The translations under genes and the position numbers were made by a program. Shown here one piece after another: positions 43,461 through 54,440 of a DNA stretch of 64,000 nucleotides (positions are counted from its first letter, which is position 1; each line of letters starts with the position of its first letter). The notes under the pieces were generated by a model, which saw nothing but the letters and a program-made list of their open reading frames with translations, made no database searches and had not been told where the DNA came from. This DNA comes from Limnephilus marmoratus (lineage: Eukaryota; Arthropoda; Insecta; Trichoptera; Limnephilidae). The stretch covers positions 5,131,452 to 5,195,451 of the forward strand of contig OU862933.1 in the NCBI GenBank assembly GCA_917880885.1. The letters are read 5' to 3'.

Positions 43461-43931
43461 TAGTGAAATTTTACTTCAGTCGTGTGGTCTAAAGCACACT
43501 CGTTTTTTTTCGAAAAAATTACGTCATCGGGTACACGAACGGGAATGGTTTCATATATTATGATAAAGGTCGATTATTAGATGAGAAAATTAGCAGGTCT
43601 GCCAACCGGTAGCCTGGCACAGCCGGTGTTAAATTGGGATAGAAATTAGTAAATTTTACGTCATCGAGTGCACGAATGAAACTAACGAATAACTGTAGTC
43701 TAGATTCTAAACCATCCCATTAAAGAATTTCACTAGTGGCACACCAGCTTTTTTAAGGCTTTCTTAGTGTCCATTATCACCACAAAGTAGTTTCATCCAT
43801 GTACTCGTAAGGTTTGTGTACCGGCTCCCGGTCTATAACTCCGATACCATAGACATTGTGACAGCTACATAGAAAGTACCTCAAGTGTTGCCAGCGTATA
43901 ACAATTTCTTTTTGATTACCTTACATTGCTA

Positions 43932-44162
43932 TCAATATCGGTTCGGTACAAAATCGTCGGTTGTTATGCCATGCCGATTCGATATTGTAAAGATAACGAT
44001 TTCAGTGTGCGACCCCAGGTACTGGTTCTGATCCTGGTCATCTTGTAGATACTCCACTGACCAGCTCTCTTCACCTTCACCGTCAGACTCCCATTTGACA
44101 TCGGAAATGTCTCCTTGCAGTGCAATAGTTATTTTTTCATGTGACAAACCTCTAACAGCCAT
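43932..44162 (-). pseudogene. Possible piggyBac-type transposase N-terminus
   Basis: 76 residues: MAVRGLSHEKITIALQGDIS, then an acidic tract with ESDGEGEESWS and DDQDQNQY. A short RGLS.E.I..AL segment followed by an acidic stretch is typical of the N-terminus of piggyBac-like transposases. There is no catalytic core downstream: the frame ends at 43932 in repeats. The call is by style only. Confidence 0.3.
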
Positions 44163-44612
44163 CTATAAAAATGATAACAATAAGTTATATATAGTCTACC
44201 GGAAAACATTAAAATAAAATACATCTTGAAAGAATCAAATTGAAATACGTAAAACAATACAAAAGGCCAAAACAAGAAGCCAATGCGCCACCACAGGAAC
44301 ATGAACGCTTTTAGCGAAAACAAAATGAAAAACCAATGTTTTTGAATGGAAATCATATTTATCGATCAGATAAAACATCTATATACAGTATAATTATTAT
44401 TTTCAACAGAAAAATGCTATATCTTACCTTGTTATGCAGAAAACCAAGACCGTTAAATGCTGTCAAAAACGCCATTCGAAATAGAAATATTTTGTGTTGC
44501 CAGTACGCGATTTGTTATTTACCTTATAAAACATATCTTTCACAAGCGATACGCAAAATACGGGGCTGTTTGTTTCATAAAATCAAGAGATTTTAATTTT
44601 CATCCATCAAAT
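44163..44612. other. No gene recognised
   Basis: Unremarkable AT-rich sequence. Confidence 0.35.
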
Positions 44613-44705
44613 GACCTGACGACCTCCGTAGTCCAGTGGGTAAGACTCTTGACTCACGATCCGGAGATTGGGGTTCGAACCCGGCATGCGCAAGTAAATT
44701 TTATT
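44613..44705 (+). mobile_element. tRNA-like SINE head
   Basis: GACCTCCGTAGTCCAGTGGG resembles a Pol III A box region and GGTTCGAACCCGG a B box, about 45 nt apart. The arms do not fold as a proper tRNA, and no anticodon loop is convincing, so a SINE is preferred to a gene. Confidence 0.55.
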
Positions 44706-46559
44706 TGATTAATTTGTGTTATTTCACAATTAATTCATTTAAAATAATATATAGTATATTTGCGGCATGTTCCAGTGTGGAAGATACTATCAGTATCGCC
44801 CTGGTGTAAGACCACCATTCAGAATAGAAACGTTGCTTGAAAATGGCTTTAGCCGTGTTTGGTGACCAGATCTGAATAGCCAGGTACTTCCCAACCCTCC
44901 TCTTCCCCACCTCCTTCCCCTCCTCACTACCTTCAGCCTCACAACATACCTAATTTGGGGAATGCCACAGTCTCACTGGCTTCAGACGGGAGCAGTTGAG
45001 ATTCTTGTGCGGTATTCACTGTAAAAAAAATCCTTTTCTTCAAGATCTTGTGATATATTTAGAAAATCAAAACCAAAACAAATTGAAGCTGTATGCATCA
45101 GATGTTCTCGGAAATTAAAAAAAAATCTACAACTTCAAGAGTCCACCAATTTTTCCAATAGAGAACTCCAGTACATTTTTTTATTCTTTTTAATAAATAA
45201 TGACCTTCTAACTTAAATAACTGCACCTTTATTTTTATTTTTAAAGTTAGTTATAATAGTTAAAATAATTTTTAAAGTTTTAATTTTTCAAGACCCCTCC
45301 GAAAACCACCGATGTATGGTGAATCGTGTGTCGTCATCACTCCTGAAAAATTAGTATAGGATTGGGCAATCAGCTGATCTACTGCCGCCATTTTGAATTC
45401 CGTTCTTCGAAGTATTCTCCCTAGAAATAGCATTACTATTTTTTTTGTACAGTAGTTTTTTTAACATTTTCAATAATAGAGATAATCTAATAAGAGATGC
45501 CTTATAAACACAACAACTAAATATCTATAAACAGTATAAAATAACGAATAACATGAAATGTTGTTAGTACTGATGGCTTATGTCATACCTACATAATCAA
45601 AGTTTCAATACAATGATTGGTGACGCGTGACGTCAGCACTAACCATTTCAGTAATACCAACTTTACAGTGTGTTTTGACGAGAGGTTTAAAAATGCACTT
45701 TTTAATAATTTTTTAAGAACTCTACGTTTAATATTATGAAATAAAACTTATATATTCAGAATCAGCGTTCATTGGTCTGTATGAACATATTTTTTTTAAA
45801 GCCATAATATTTTTCACTGGAGTTCCTTATTGTGAAGGCACAAGTCGTTGCAGCAAGTTTTTGTACAATAAAAATAAATCCTCAAATAAGAAGTGTGCGA
45901 GTGCTCCGTGTATACGATGTAATAAAAATTTAAAAAAATATATGGAATCACAAAACCCCCAAAAATACCACAAAAAATACCCCAAAACACCTATTAAACC
46001 AGTAAAAAAATCCCATCTCACTTATTTTACCCCTAAGTTGGCAACCCTGAGCGAGAGATGGTGAAAATCAAAAATTACAAACCTATCTTTACAGCTCCAT
46101 CTATGAAACTTTATCTATGTGTGACAGCACTTTTACGTCACGGACCACGGTTGAAAAATTTGAACGAAGTGATACGCCCCTGCCCGTACCCATTAATTGT
46201 ACGGGGTTCTCTTCAGAACATCTGTCAAAAAGTGAAACCAAATGATAAGTTCGTAGAGAACAAACAATAAATCTAGTGAACGAATTCAAAAATTCGCCTG
46301 AAATCAAAGTGATGCCATATAAAAAAATAAATCAGTGTGGAATTTTATAAAATTAATAGGAACATTTTCGGAGACGGGACATTTTCATGTAGTGACGTCA
46401 CGAGCCCAAATAATGGATTTATTTTTAAATAAATAAATCCATTATTAATAAAACTGTACATTTCTAAAAATTTTTACTAACATTTTCGTAATCTTAGTAA
46501 AAAAATCTATCCACACGATTTTTTCCAAGTCGTTATGAAGTCCATGCAAGTGGCCTATC
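44706..46559. other. No gene recognised
   Basis: AT-rich DNA. A short frame at 45861-46064 with CASAPCIRCNKN has no family I can name. 46400-46445 holds a self-complementary ATTTATTT segment. Confidence 0.35.
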
Positions 46560-46912
46560 ATAATCTATTATTTGATAGATGGCGCTAGTTTAATTATTTA
46601 AGTGGGAAAAACACTTTTTACAAGTTATGCTTTAAAATATTGAGATGAATTAGTTGTTTGCGCCTGCGCCCATACCAACACAATATGAATAAATAGTTTT
46701 GTAACAAACAATTAACAAACTCAAATCTGGTGATTCAATCCAATATTTTATATGTTAGCCTTTCTTGGAAGATTTGAGCTTGTTGCTGGACAAAAGTATT
46801 TATTTATATAATGCAAACAATTAATTCATCTATTTTAAAGCATGACTTCAAAGAGTGTTTTTTCTTAAAATAATAAAGTCGCGCTATTTATGAAATAGTA
46901 GATTACGAATTC
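46560..46912. mobile_element. MITE related to the 59518-59932 element
   Basis: TAATCTATTATTTGATAGAT followed by GGCGCTAG at the left and GCGCTATTTATGAAATAGTA at the right are inverted, with CTTTTTACAAGTTATGCTTT inward. It shares TTTAAAATATTG, TTGTTTGCGCC and GATTCAATCCAATATT with the 59518 copy. Outer ends are lost. Confidence 0.6.
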
Positions 46913-47214
46913 TTGGAAAATCTTCACTTTATTTACAGCACTTTCGTCGCCTTAGTTCTTAATTGTTCGAACAACTATTTAACTTTTTGGTTATGATTTT
47001 AGATTTTCACGGCCAAACGTATTTTTGTTATTTGTTTTTGGGGTGTTATGCCGTGTTGCGCTACCTCCTCCTTTAGCCAACGTTTCAGACAGCGTTACAG
47101 TGTCCATCATCAGGGCAGATGTGTAAATGTTAGTGGTGAAATGTGTGCTTAAGTACTTGGAAGCAATACCGTGTTGCCAGCTCTACTCACAACGAGCTGG
47201 CATTACAGTATACT

Positions 47215-48031
47215 TCAAGATGGTTTTCTGCATTTATCTTTGGTGCAGCCGTCAATTACCGGATACCAAGAACTATTGAGCTTAGCTCCGTCGTCTCTAT
47301 TAATGTTAATACGATTTTTACCAATTGCAATTGCCTCTGTAATTAGGCGTGCTCTATAAGTTTTGGGTCTTCCCAGGACTTCAGGAACAAATTCAAAGTA
47401 ATGGCCGGTTTCAATTAAATACTCGGCGATTGCCGATTTGTCAGGGTGGCCAAGTTTACACGCTCGAAAGTGTTCTGATATCCTTTTGGAGATTGTCCGC
47501 TCTGTCTGGCCCACATGGACCTTAGCACATCCGTAACAGCTGAGTTTATATACTCCATATAAGACCTGCAGAGGAAACTTGGTCTTTGCAGACCTCAGTA
47601 GGTCTTGTATTTTGGTCGTGGTTCCGAAGACAGTCTTGATGCTTTCTTTCCTCAACAGTCTGGCAATTGTGTCTGTCACATTGTGAACATAAGGTAGGAA
47701 AGCACAGCCTTTAGACTCTTGTTCAATTCTGTCTTCGTTTGGTGTAGATTTGGCTCTTATTATTTGCCTTATCTGCATTGCCGGGTAACCGTTATGCTCC
47801 AGTGCATCGGTGAGCTTTGGAAGTTCCACTCCGATTTTTGGTTCTTCACATATTCTGGTCGCTCGGATTACCAACGTATGGATAAGCAGCATGTAGATAC
47901 CGATTTGTATGCGTTGGTTTCCTAGGCTACCATCATATTTTCGCATCACTTCCACATCTAGATAAGGCAGGATTTTGTGGTTATTTTCCAGCTCCATTGT
48001 GAACTTAATTTTACTGTGAAGTGAATTAAGA
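47215..48031 (-). pseudogene. Penelope-like GIY-YIG endonuclease part
   Basis: About 270 residues after the RT. From the ATG at 47997: LPYLDVEVMR at 10-19, the usual RT-end block, then a frameshifted stretch (about 28-50) where another frame reads THTNRYLHAAYP, so one base-level change and a small loss occurred there. The GIY-YIG nuclease starts with GVYKLSC at 148 and VHVGQTERTISKRISEH near 160, and ends CTKDKCRKPS. YIG is HVG here. This nuclease nicks DNA for integration in Penelope-like elements. The copy is inactive. Confidence 0.8.
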
Positions 48032-48839
48032 TAAGGCGGCCAACTTTGTAAAATATCAATGCGGGACTCAGTGGCGTGCGGTGTCGACGGGGGGGGGGGG
48101 GGGGTACGTTACAAATTTTCTCTCTCGGAAATCGAGAATTTTGCTCATATAAACTACAATCACGACATGAAAATGGTTTCTCTTTGATTCCGGCACGCAT
48201 ACGTGGTCTGCAACTAGAATTTTATGACTGCACTTCAAATAAGATAAATGTGTCATCAAATGAATCCACAACACAAACTTTACATTCTGAACACTAAACT
48301 GGTTTAGGTGGCACCCGGGGCAGATAATGTGGTGTCACCCCTCCCCCCCCAATTTCGACTTCACAAATGTGTAAAAAATTGATCCGTCCTGGGAGGGGGG
48401 TTGGCTAGAGAATTAAAGAAATAGGCTATTTTCATCTATAAAAAGACCGTCAGGCACGAAAATAACACCGTATTCAATATTGTTGTGAGAATTTCCTTAT
48501 TAATTTTTTTCCACGGTTGGGTGTCACCTCCCGTCGGGTGTAGTCAGGGCTGGGCAGTATTTGAATTACTTGTATTTGAAATACGTATTTGAAATACAAA
48601 TACGTATTTTGTATTTGTATTTCAATTACTTGGTAAAAATGTATTTTGTATTTGGTATTTCAATTACCTGCTGCTGAGGTATTTTGTAATTTGTATTTCA
48701 AATACTCATGGCTTCAAAATACATTTTCAAATACATTAAGCGGTCTTAATAATGATAATGAAAAATAAACTAACATAGATAATACGTAGAGTAAAAACGC
48801 TAGAATTCTGTACTATTGTCCTGTGCAATAGCACTTTTA

Positions 48840-49442
48840 GGCTTGCCGCACAAGCACGTTTTCCTTATTCGATTTCCGAATTCGTTTTCCGTATTCGGAG
48901 ACCGGAATGCATGGAATCAGTAGAAAATACATTAACTGACGCACACGTTCGGTTTTTTTCCGAACGGAAAAAAGTCCGTACGTACGTTCCGAATGCAAGC
49001 CGGCGCGTTCGGAGAAACCGAACGGAAAAAACCTAATGACGTCATGCGGAACGCAGCGCTTCCATACATTTTGTTTGGGCCGGCGCATACGTTCGGAAAT
49101 TTCTACTCAGTATCGCATCGGCACCGCGTGCATCGGACGTATTCTTTGTATTTGTTACGCATAGAATCGCAACACGATAATGTATGAGGCAGAAACTTTC
49201 ATTATTAATTCATTATTTTTCATCATTCCATTATTTTTTTCTTCTTCATTATTAACAGAAATGCAATTGCTAATAAATCTTCGACCTCCATCGTCGTGCG
49301 TTCACCACGCTATCACTATCTGTACTGACGTGTATACATTCCGAATGAAGAAAAACGAACGTTTGCGCTAGTCTCACGGAATTCCGAATCGGAATTCCGC
49401 ATCAGGAAATCGAATAAGGAAAACGTCCATTTGCGCCCAGCC
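48840..49442. mobile_element. Harbinger-type MITE, 603 bp
   Basis: Inverted ends GGCTTGCCGCACAAGCACG and GGCTGGGCGCAAATGGACG, then shared TTTTCCTTATTCGATTTCC. TTA at 48837-48839 and 49443-49445. Interior has several ACGTTCGG / CCGAACGG short palindromes. Frames at 48837-49088 and 48993-49187 reflect the inverted repeats. Confidence 0.78.
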
Positions 49443-49694
49443 TTACTAATGATTATATTTGTAGTTTTCTTATCATTGCTTTATAATGTACTGTACATTT
49501 TTTTTATGGCATGCTAGTTATTATTATTGTCTTGTGCTATAATAGCACTGTTATTGTACATTTTATATCAAATTATATTAAACTTATCATTGCTTTGTAT
49601 TGCACATTTTTGTTTCATAGTATTAGATCAAGCACTAAGTTCTGTAGAGCGCTGTTGAAGTGAAATAACACAAAACTGCGCTATACAAATGACA

Positions 49695-50308
49695 TCTATG
49701 TATATAAAAAATAATTCTTGTTTCCCTTGGTCATGCCATAACTTCAGAACGACTTTACCTATTTCATTAATTTTTTTTTTGTTTTCTAATACTTCGTAGA
49801 AGGTTCTAACGGAAATAAAAATTAAGAAAATTACGCAGAAAATTGGATAATTTCAGAAAACTTGATGACTATTTTAATTTCGCATGTTTGACAGTTCGCG
49901 CGTTTTATGAAATTGAATTTAGCAGGCAGCTGTTTTTATTTGTAACAAAAGAATTGTCTATGGTTTTTTTATTATAAATATTTTAAATAGGTCCCAATGT
50001 TAGGTACCAGATTTGATTGCTTGTTCTTATAATATACAAAAATTAAAATTAAAATTTTATTAAAAAATTGTAATAGCTGGCACGCGAGTTGTTTGAAAAC
50101 TGAATGTACTGGGACTGAATGTGCGGAACGCGGGAGGGAGGTTGGCGGGGAGTGGGAGAAGGGAAAGGGTAGGCGGGGAAGGTGGCACGGGAACGCGGGA
50201 GGGGAATGGGATGTGGGAGGAAACGGGGACGCACGGGAAAGGACATGCAGGGATAAAAAAATTATTTCTTTGAATGTGGCATTGCAACGCATGCTGGGAA
50301 CCAGCTAG
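49695..50308 (+). mobile_element. Helitron copy F, 614 bp, complete
   Basis: Starts TCTATGTATATAAAAAATAA after A, has GACAGTTCGCGCG, GGTCCCAATGTTAGGTACCA and the purine-rich tract, and ends with GCATTGCAACGCATGC, then TGGGAACCAGCTAG before T. Same family as copies A and C. Confidence 0.78.
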
Positions 50309-51621
50309 TGTTATCATAATAATTATTATTATCTAACACCTTAGTCCTGTACCACAAAACTTTTCAAGTGGAGCGGAGACAAGATATGTCTTCTGAGCAA
50401 TATGATTGGTCAATTTTTGCACTTCTCTGTTTCACTCTGCTCAGCTTTGCTTCTATGGAAACGCAACCTTAGATAAGGGCACTTACCACAATTTATTGCA
50501 ACCAAAGGTTCTACCAAAACCAAATGTATTTTGTATTTTGTAATTTGTATTTTGTATTTGAAATTAAAAAATGGTTAAAATACTGTATTTTGTATTTTGT
50601 ATTTCAAATACACGACTTGAAAGTATTTTGTATTTCGTATTTTAAATACATGCGTAAAAGTATTTTGTAATTTGTATTTCAATTACAGCAAAGCATGTAT
50701 TTTGCCCAGCCCTGGGTGTAGTGTCACCCCCCCGTCGGGTGGCACCCGGGGCGGTCTCCCCCCCCTTGCTACGCTACTGCATAGTCCGCAACTAGAATTT
50801 TATACCTGTACTTCGAATAAGAGAATGTTTTCCTTCGAAATATGTCATCAGATGAATCCAGTTAAAATTTTACATTGTGAACACAAAACTGGTTTAAATT
50901 AAATCTGTATGCGGCACATTAAAACTACACTCAGAACATGAAAATGGTTACCCTTTGATTCTGGCAGCACGTACAACTGCAAATAGAATTCTTTAACTGC
51001 ACTTCGAATAAGAGAATGTTTTCCGTCGAAATGTCATCAGAAGAATCCAACTAGAATTTAACATTCTGATCACAAAACTGGTTATTTATAAGAATATCTG
51101 TATGAGGCGTATCAAAACTATACTCAGAATATGAAGATAAACACTTTTGCAAGAAAGGAAATTCTTTTTTAAATTCAGTGAATTACAACTTCCGCTTTTA
51201 CGCGGTCGGCGTTTCGCGGTCAACAAATTATTTGATTTGATTTAAATGACAAATACGGATTATCAATTACGTGTCACGGGTTGCACTTATTTAATACTAC
51301 ACTGGCGCTCTTTGGCTTACTTAAATAAACCCATAAATATACTAATCCCAATAAACCAATCCCTACTTCGGGCCTTATCTAGGGACAAATATTATCATCA
51401 ACCTAACCACAGATGAACGGAAATGGTTAGAATAGACTAAACATAGAGAAAGTTTTTTTGTCTACCATGGACAATATTACAAAAATATAGGAATGCGGGA
51501 CATGCTGGACGTTTTAGACGATTTGCGGGACTATTTCATTAAATATTTCAATGCGGGACTACAACCGTCAATGCGGGACGGTCCCGCAGAATGCGGGACG
51601 GTTGGCCGCCTTAAATTAAGA

Positions 51622-52110
51622 TGGTCTAGGAATTCGTTCAGTTCCTCTGTTCCATGAGGCCAAATAGCAAAGACATCATCGACATAACGCCACCATACCT
51701 TTGGAACAGCCGAAGCTGTGTCGAGAGCCACTTCTTCAAACTTCTCCATAAAGAAGTTAGCTAGAACTGGCGACAATGGACTGCCCATCGCATCTCCTTC
51801 TACTTGCTCAAAAAGTTCACCCTGAAATGCAAAATATCCTGTTTTGAGACAGTGTTCAAAAAGTTTCCAAATGTCTTCCTCATATATCTCCCTGAGCATT
51901 GTTATGGAGTCTTCTAGAGGCACATTCGTAAAAAGAGAAACTACGTCAAAACTGACAAGAATATCCCTTTCATTAGTCTTAACCTTCTCAAGATTCAGTT
52001 TTTTCCAGTTTGCATCTGCAGTGGTCTAGAGAGGTATAGGGACAGTTTGTAAGTAGGTGCGCCAATAGCACTGACAATCGGTCTCATTGTTCCATTAAAT
52101 CGCCGAGCAT
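51622..52110 (-). pseudogene. Penelope-like reverse transcriptase part
   Basis: RT of Penelope-like type: RPIVSAIGAPTYKL near 52080, SFDVVSLFTNVPLEDS near 51930, GELFEQVEGDAMGSPLSPVL near 51790 and the catalytic YVDD in WWRYVDDVFAIW near 51690. A frameshift near 52000 separates the first block from the rest. The N-terminal part upstream of 52110 is missing, replaced by another LINE's 3' UTR. Following residues run into the insertion at 51613. Confidence 0.82.
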
Positions 52111-52465
52111 TTTTATTTTTTTATTTATTGATCTATATAAAGTCTGTGTACATTATATTATTCGATGCCTGTCTCACTAGGGTATACCTGTGTTGAGACA
52201 GGCGTAGAGGTACTTAAATGAATATCATGTATAAAAGTATTTAAGAATATCATAAGAATATTTAAGGTTAATTACATATTAATTTGAATACCATTAAAAC
52301 ATATCATATATAAGAGAATTTAAGAATATCATGAGAATATTTAAGGTTAAACACTTATTAATTTGAATACAATTAAAACATAAAGATGATTGAAAGTGTG
52401 GGTAAATCCCATAAAGAGAGTTATCTTATGAATGAAAGAAGAGATGTAGTAAAGTAGTATTGAAA
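52111..52465 (-). mobile_element. LINE 3' UTR fragment
   Basis: Reverse complement of the 3' UTR at 8290-8632, including the GCCTGTCTCA...TGAGACAGGC stem-loop (52168-52204) and the A-rich end (plus-strand T run at 52114-52130). No coding part. Confidence 0.75.
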
Positions 52466-52855
52466 CCGGCCATTACTTTGGATTTGTTCCTGAAGTCCTG
52501 GGAAGACCCAAAACTTATAGAGCACGCCTAATTACAGAGGCAATTGAAATTCATAAAAATCCTATTAACATTAATAGAGACGACGGAGCTAAGCTCAATA
52601 GTTCTTGGTATCCGTTAATTGACGGCTACACCAAAGATAAATACAGAAAACCATCTTGAAGTATACTGTAATGCCAACTCGTAGTGGAGGGGAGCTGGCA
52701 ACACGGTATTGCTTCCAAGTACTTAAGCACACATTTCACCACTAATATTTCCACATCTGCCCTGATGATGGTCACTGTAACGCTGTCCGAAATATTGGCT
52801 AAAGGAGGAGGTAGCGCAACACGGCATAACACCCCAACAACAAATAAAAAAAATG
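52466..52855 (+). pseudogene. Penelope-like 3' end, opposite orientation
   Basis: Encodes the last 65 or so residues of the same protein as 47215-48031 (TGHYFGFVPEVLGRPKTYRA, AIEIHKNPININRDDGAK, DKYRKPS) and the 3' UTR with GCACACATTTCACCACTAAT and GGAGGAGGTAGCGCAACACG. Together with the minus copy it forms an inverted pair of 3' ends. Confidence 0.78.
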
Positions 52856-53277
52856 AAGTTTTTGTTCAATCTTAAACAATTCCAAACATGTACCTAAAGA
52901 CAAATGAAAAAACATTTTGTAAGTTCAGGGTGGATGATTCTTTTATTACCCTAGCTCCGCACTACTTGCGAAGTTCCTTGACGAAGTACTCGGGAAAATT
53001 GATCGAAGTCCGAAGTACGTCGCTACACACTCATTCAACTTCGCGAGAAACTCATTCGCGCAGTGGTACCGTCACGACTCGCACGTCATGGACGTTCAAG
53101 TAGCTGCTGCCGTTGCTATGTGCACGCTCGCGTATTATAATGTACGCCACTACATACCACGTCAGCTCGAAGATATTTCATGTACCTAGCTCCTAAAATA
53201 TTTAACCTTCTTCCTGAGAACTTAAAAACCGGAACCCAACCTCACACCTTTAAAAAACATTTATTACGGATTTTTTA

Positions 53278-53338
53278 GTTTCTAATCATCATTTCTAGTT
53301 GTAATGGATCCTTACAACTAGAAATGATGATTAGAAAC
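53278..53338. repeat. Perfect hairpin, 27 bp arms
   Basis: 53278-53304 is the exact reverse complement of 53312-53338 with the 7 nt loop TGGATCC. Confidence 0.9.
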
Positions 53339-53399
53339 GATGTTCCTTAATTCCCTAATTTAACTAATAATTTAATTACTATTACTGATAGTACGGCAC

Positions 53400-54240
53400 C
53401 TGACTTAAATGTCCGGGTTAAATTTTCCCACAGGAAAAACTAAACTCTTTCACAAACTTCTTCAAATGATCATCTAGTCAATCCACGCTATGCAATTGCA
53501 CTATTTAAGTATTATAAATACAAAACCATACAAGAACAACACGTCAATCTACCAGAGACCAAATGGGAAAATAATTCACCAACTCCAGATATTTTCATAT
53601 CAGAGGGTTCGGCTCTGTGGAACTCCCAATTGGACCTATAAATCCTACTGATCCCTCAATATAAATATTTAAAAAATCTTTTATAATCCTACATGTATTT
53701 AAAGTGACTGATATTTGCATTTTTATATATAAATTCTTTGACAAATCTAATATGCCTAAATTTTGAATGAAAGACCTAGGGATAATGCCAGTAACCGAAA
53801 TAACAAATGGTAATATTTTTATAGTCTGAGAATGCCAAATTCTTTTAATCTCACTTCCTAAATCTGTATATTTTCTTATTTGTTCAGAAACAGATTTTTG
53901 AATATTACAGGAATTTGGAATAGCGACATCAATGATATAAGTTATTTTTTTAAATTTTGTCATGTAAAACTATATCAGGTCTATTATGAGTATTATGACG
54001 AATTGTTTTGTCTGTTAGTATTTTTTAAAATCTTTTCTAAAAATGAATTTGGTTCATATTCATAGTATGGTGCTATATTACAGCAGTCAATCAAGTTATG
54101 TTTAATTACCAAACTTTGGTGAATTATTTTTAAAACGTGATTGTGCCTAAATGTATGCTCGGACGGCGCTAATACAGAACATCCCGATATAATATGTTCT
54201 ATAGTTTCCGGAAAAGTCAAACATTTTCTACATAAATCTA
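53400..54240 (-). pseudogene. R2-like LINE C-terminus with restriction-like endonuclease
   Basis: Minus-strand order: CCHC finger (DLCRKCLTFPE, EHIISGC), then RHNHVLKIIHQ, then RPDIVLHDK and KITYIIDVAIPNS. The PD...D pattern with following residues is that of the restriction-like endonuclease of R2/R4-type LINEs. A one-base shift just after LHD (near 53960) moves the rest into another frame (53963-53595), which ends GFIGPIGSSTEPNPLI. A 3' UTR follows to about 53400. RT is missing. The same C-terminus and 3' UTR recur at 25983 and 28100. Confidence 0.75.
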
Positions 54241-54289
54241 TTATTGCTATTTTATTATTAATTAATTAATTATTATTATTATAAAATTT

Positions 54290-54440
54290 TGCAATTTAAT
54301 TTAATTTGTACAACGTATAATTTAATTTATCAACCATTACAAATGTATAACTTCCAATCTGTAAACTTCACCCGCCATAACACAGGGATATCCCTAGCAT
54401 GGTGGATGAAATAACACAAAAAAATAAAAAATGTACAATA
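54290..54440 (+). mobile_element. LINE 3' UTR fragment with stem-loop
   Basis: CGCCATAACACAGGGATATC, CCTAGCATGGTGG and an A-rich end resemble the stem-loop of the CR1-type LINE at 35050-35092. No coding part. Confidence 0.5.

Larger units (their letters stand above)
42726..43838. mobile_element. Foldback element with long inverted ends
   Basis: Ends TTATAGACCGGGAGCC are inverted copies, and similarity continues for about 90-100 bp (TACACAAACC, GATGAAAC.ACTTTGT, GATAATGGACA). TATA-like TA duplication at both borders. The interior has direct repeats with ACGTCATCGAGTACAC (42755, 43525, 43655) and the GGGGAT array. No ORF of its own. Confidence 0.7.
40623..46555. other. Possible large TA-flanked inverted-end unit
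   Basis: GGCCACTTGCAT at 40623 is matched inverted at 46544-46555, and TA flanks both. GTTCTGAAGAGAACCCCGTAC at about 41104 is matched inverted at about 46190-46212, nested symmetrically. This could be one 5.9 kb element or two unrelated MITE ends. Confidence 0.3.
48545..50714. mobile_element. hAT element, non-autonomous, 2,170 bp
   Basis: Ends CAGGGCTGGGCA and its inverted partner, with the exact 8-bp duplication GGTGTAGT at 48537-48544 and 50715-50722. Both subterminal regions are made of TATTTTGTATTTCAAATAC-like repeats. It hosts a Harbinger-type MITE and a Helitron. No transposase. Confidence 0.88.
48165..51085. repeat. Repeat unit of about 150 bp in three copies
   Basis: Units with AACTAGAATTTTAT, CTGCACTTCGAATAAGA, GTCATCA.ATGAATCCA and CACAAAACTGGTT occur at 48165-48310, 50782-50905 and 50938-51085, interrupted by the nested hAT-like element. 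Confidence 0.65.
48032..51613. mobile_element. DNA element with TAAGGCGGCCAAC ends, 3,582 bp
   Basis: Exact 13 bp inverted ends TAAGGCGGCCAAC, and an exact 8-bp duplication AATTAAGA (48024-48031 and 51614-51621). Near the right end ATGCGGGAC recurs about five times in 51495-51600, and once near the left end, like transposase-binding repeats. Removing it rejoins the Penelope frame. No transposase seen. 8-bp duplication fits hAT or P, but the ends do not begin CA, so the superfamily is open. Confidence 0.82.
47030..52110 (-). mobile_element. Penelope-like element, split by a 3.6 kb insertion
   Basis: Minus-strand order: RT (52110-51622), then GIY-YIG endonuclease (48031-47215) and a 3' UTR to about 47030. 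A DNA element (48032-51613) flanked by the 8-bp duplication AATTAAGA separates the two; across the gap the frame joins without loss. A second, plus-strand 3' end of the same family is at 52466-52855. Confidence 0.85.

Noticed and set aside
43932..44162. Confident piggyBac transposase gene
   Set aside because: Only an N-terminal style match; no catalytic DDD core follows.
44613..44705. Functional tRNA gene
   Set aside because: A- and B-box-like motifs are present but the arms do not pair into a cloverleaf; SINE preferred.
48070..50779. Separate element with CAGTGGCGTGC/CAGTAGCGTAGC ends
   Set aside because: The ends are only partly alike and the flanks GCGGGACT and CATAGTCC do not match, so it is not a supported unit.
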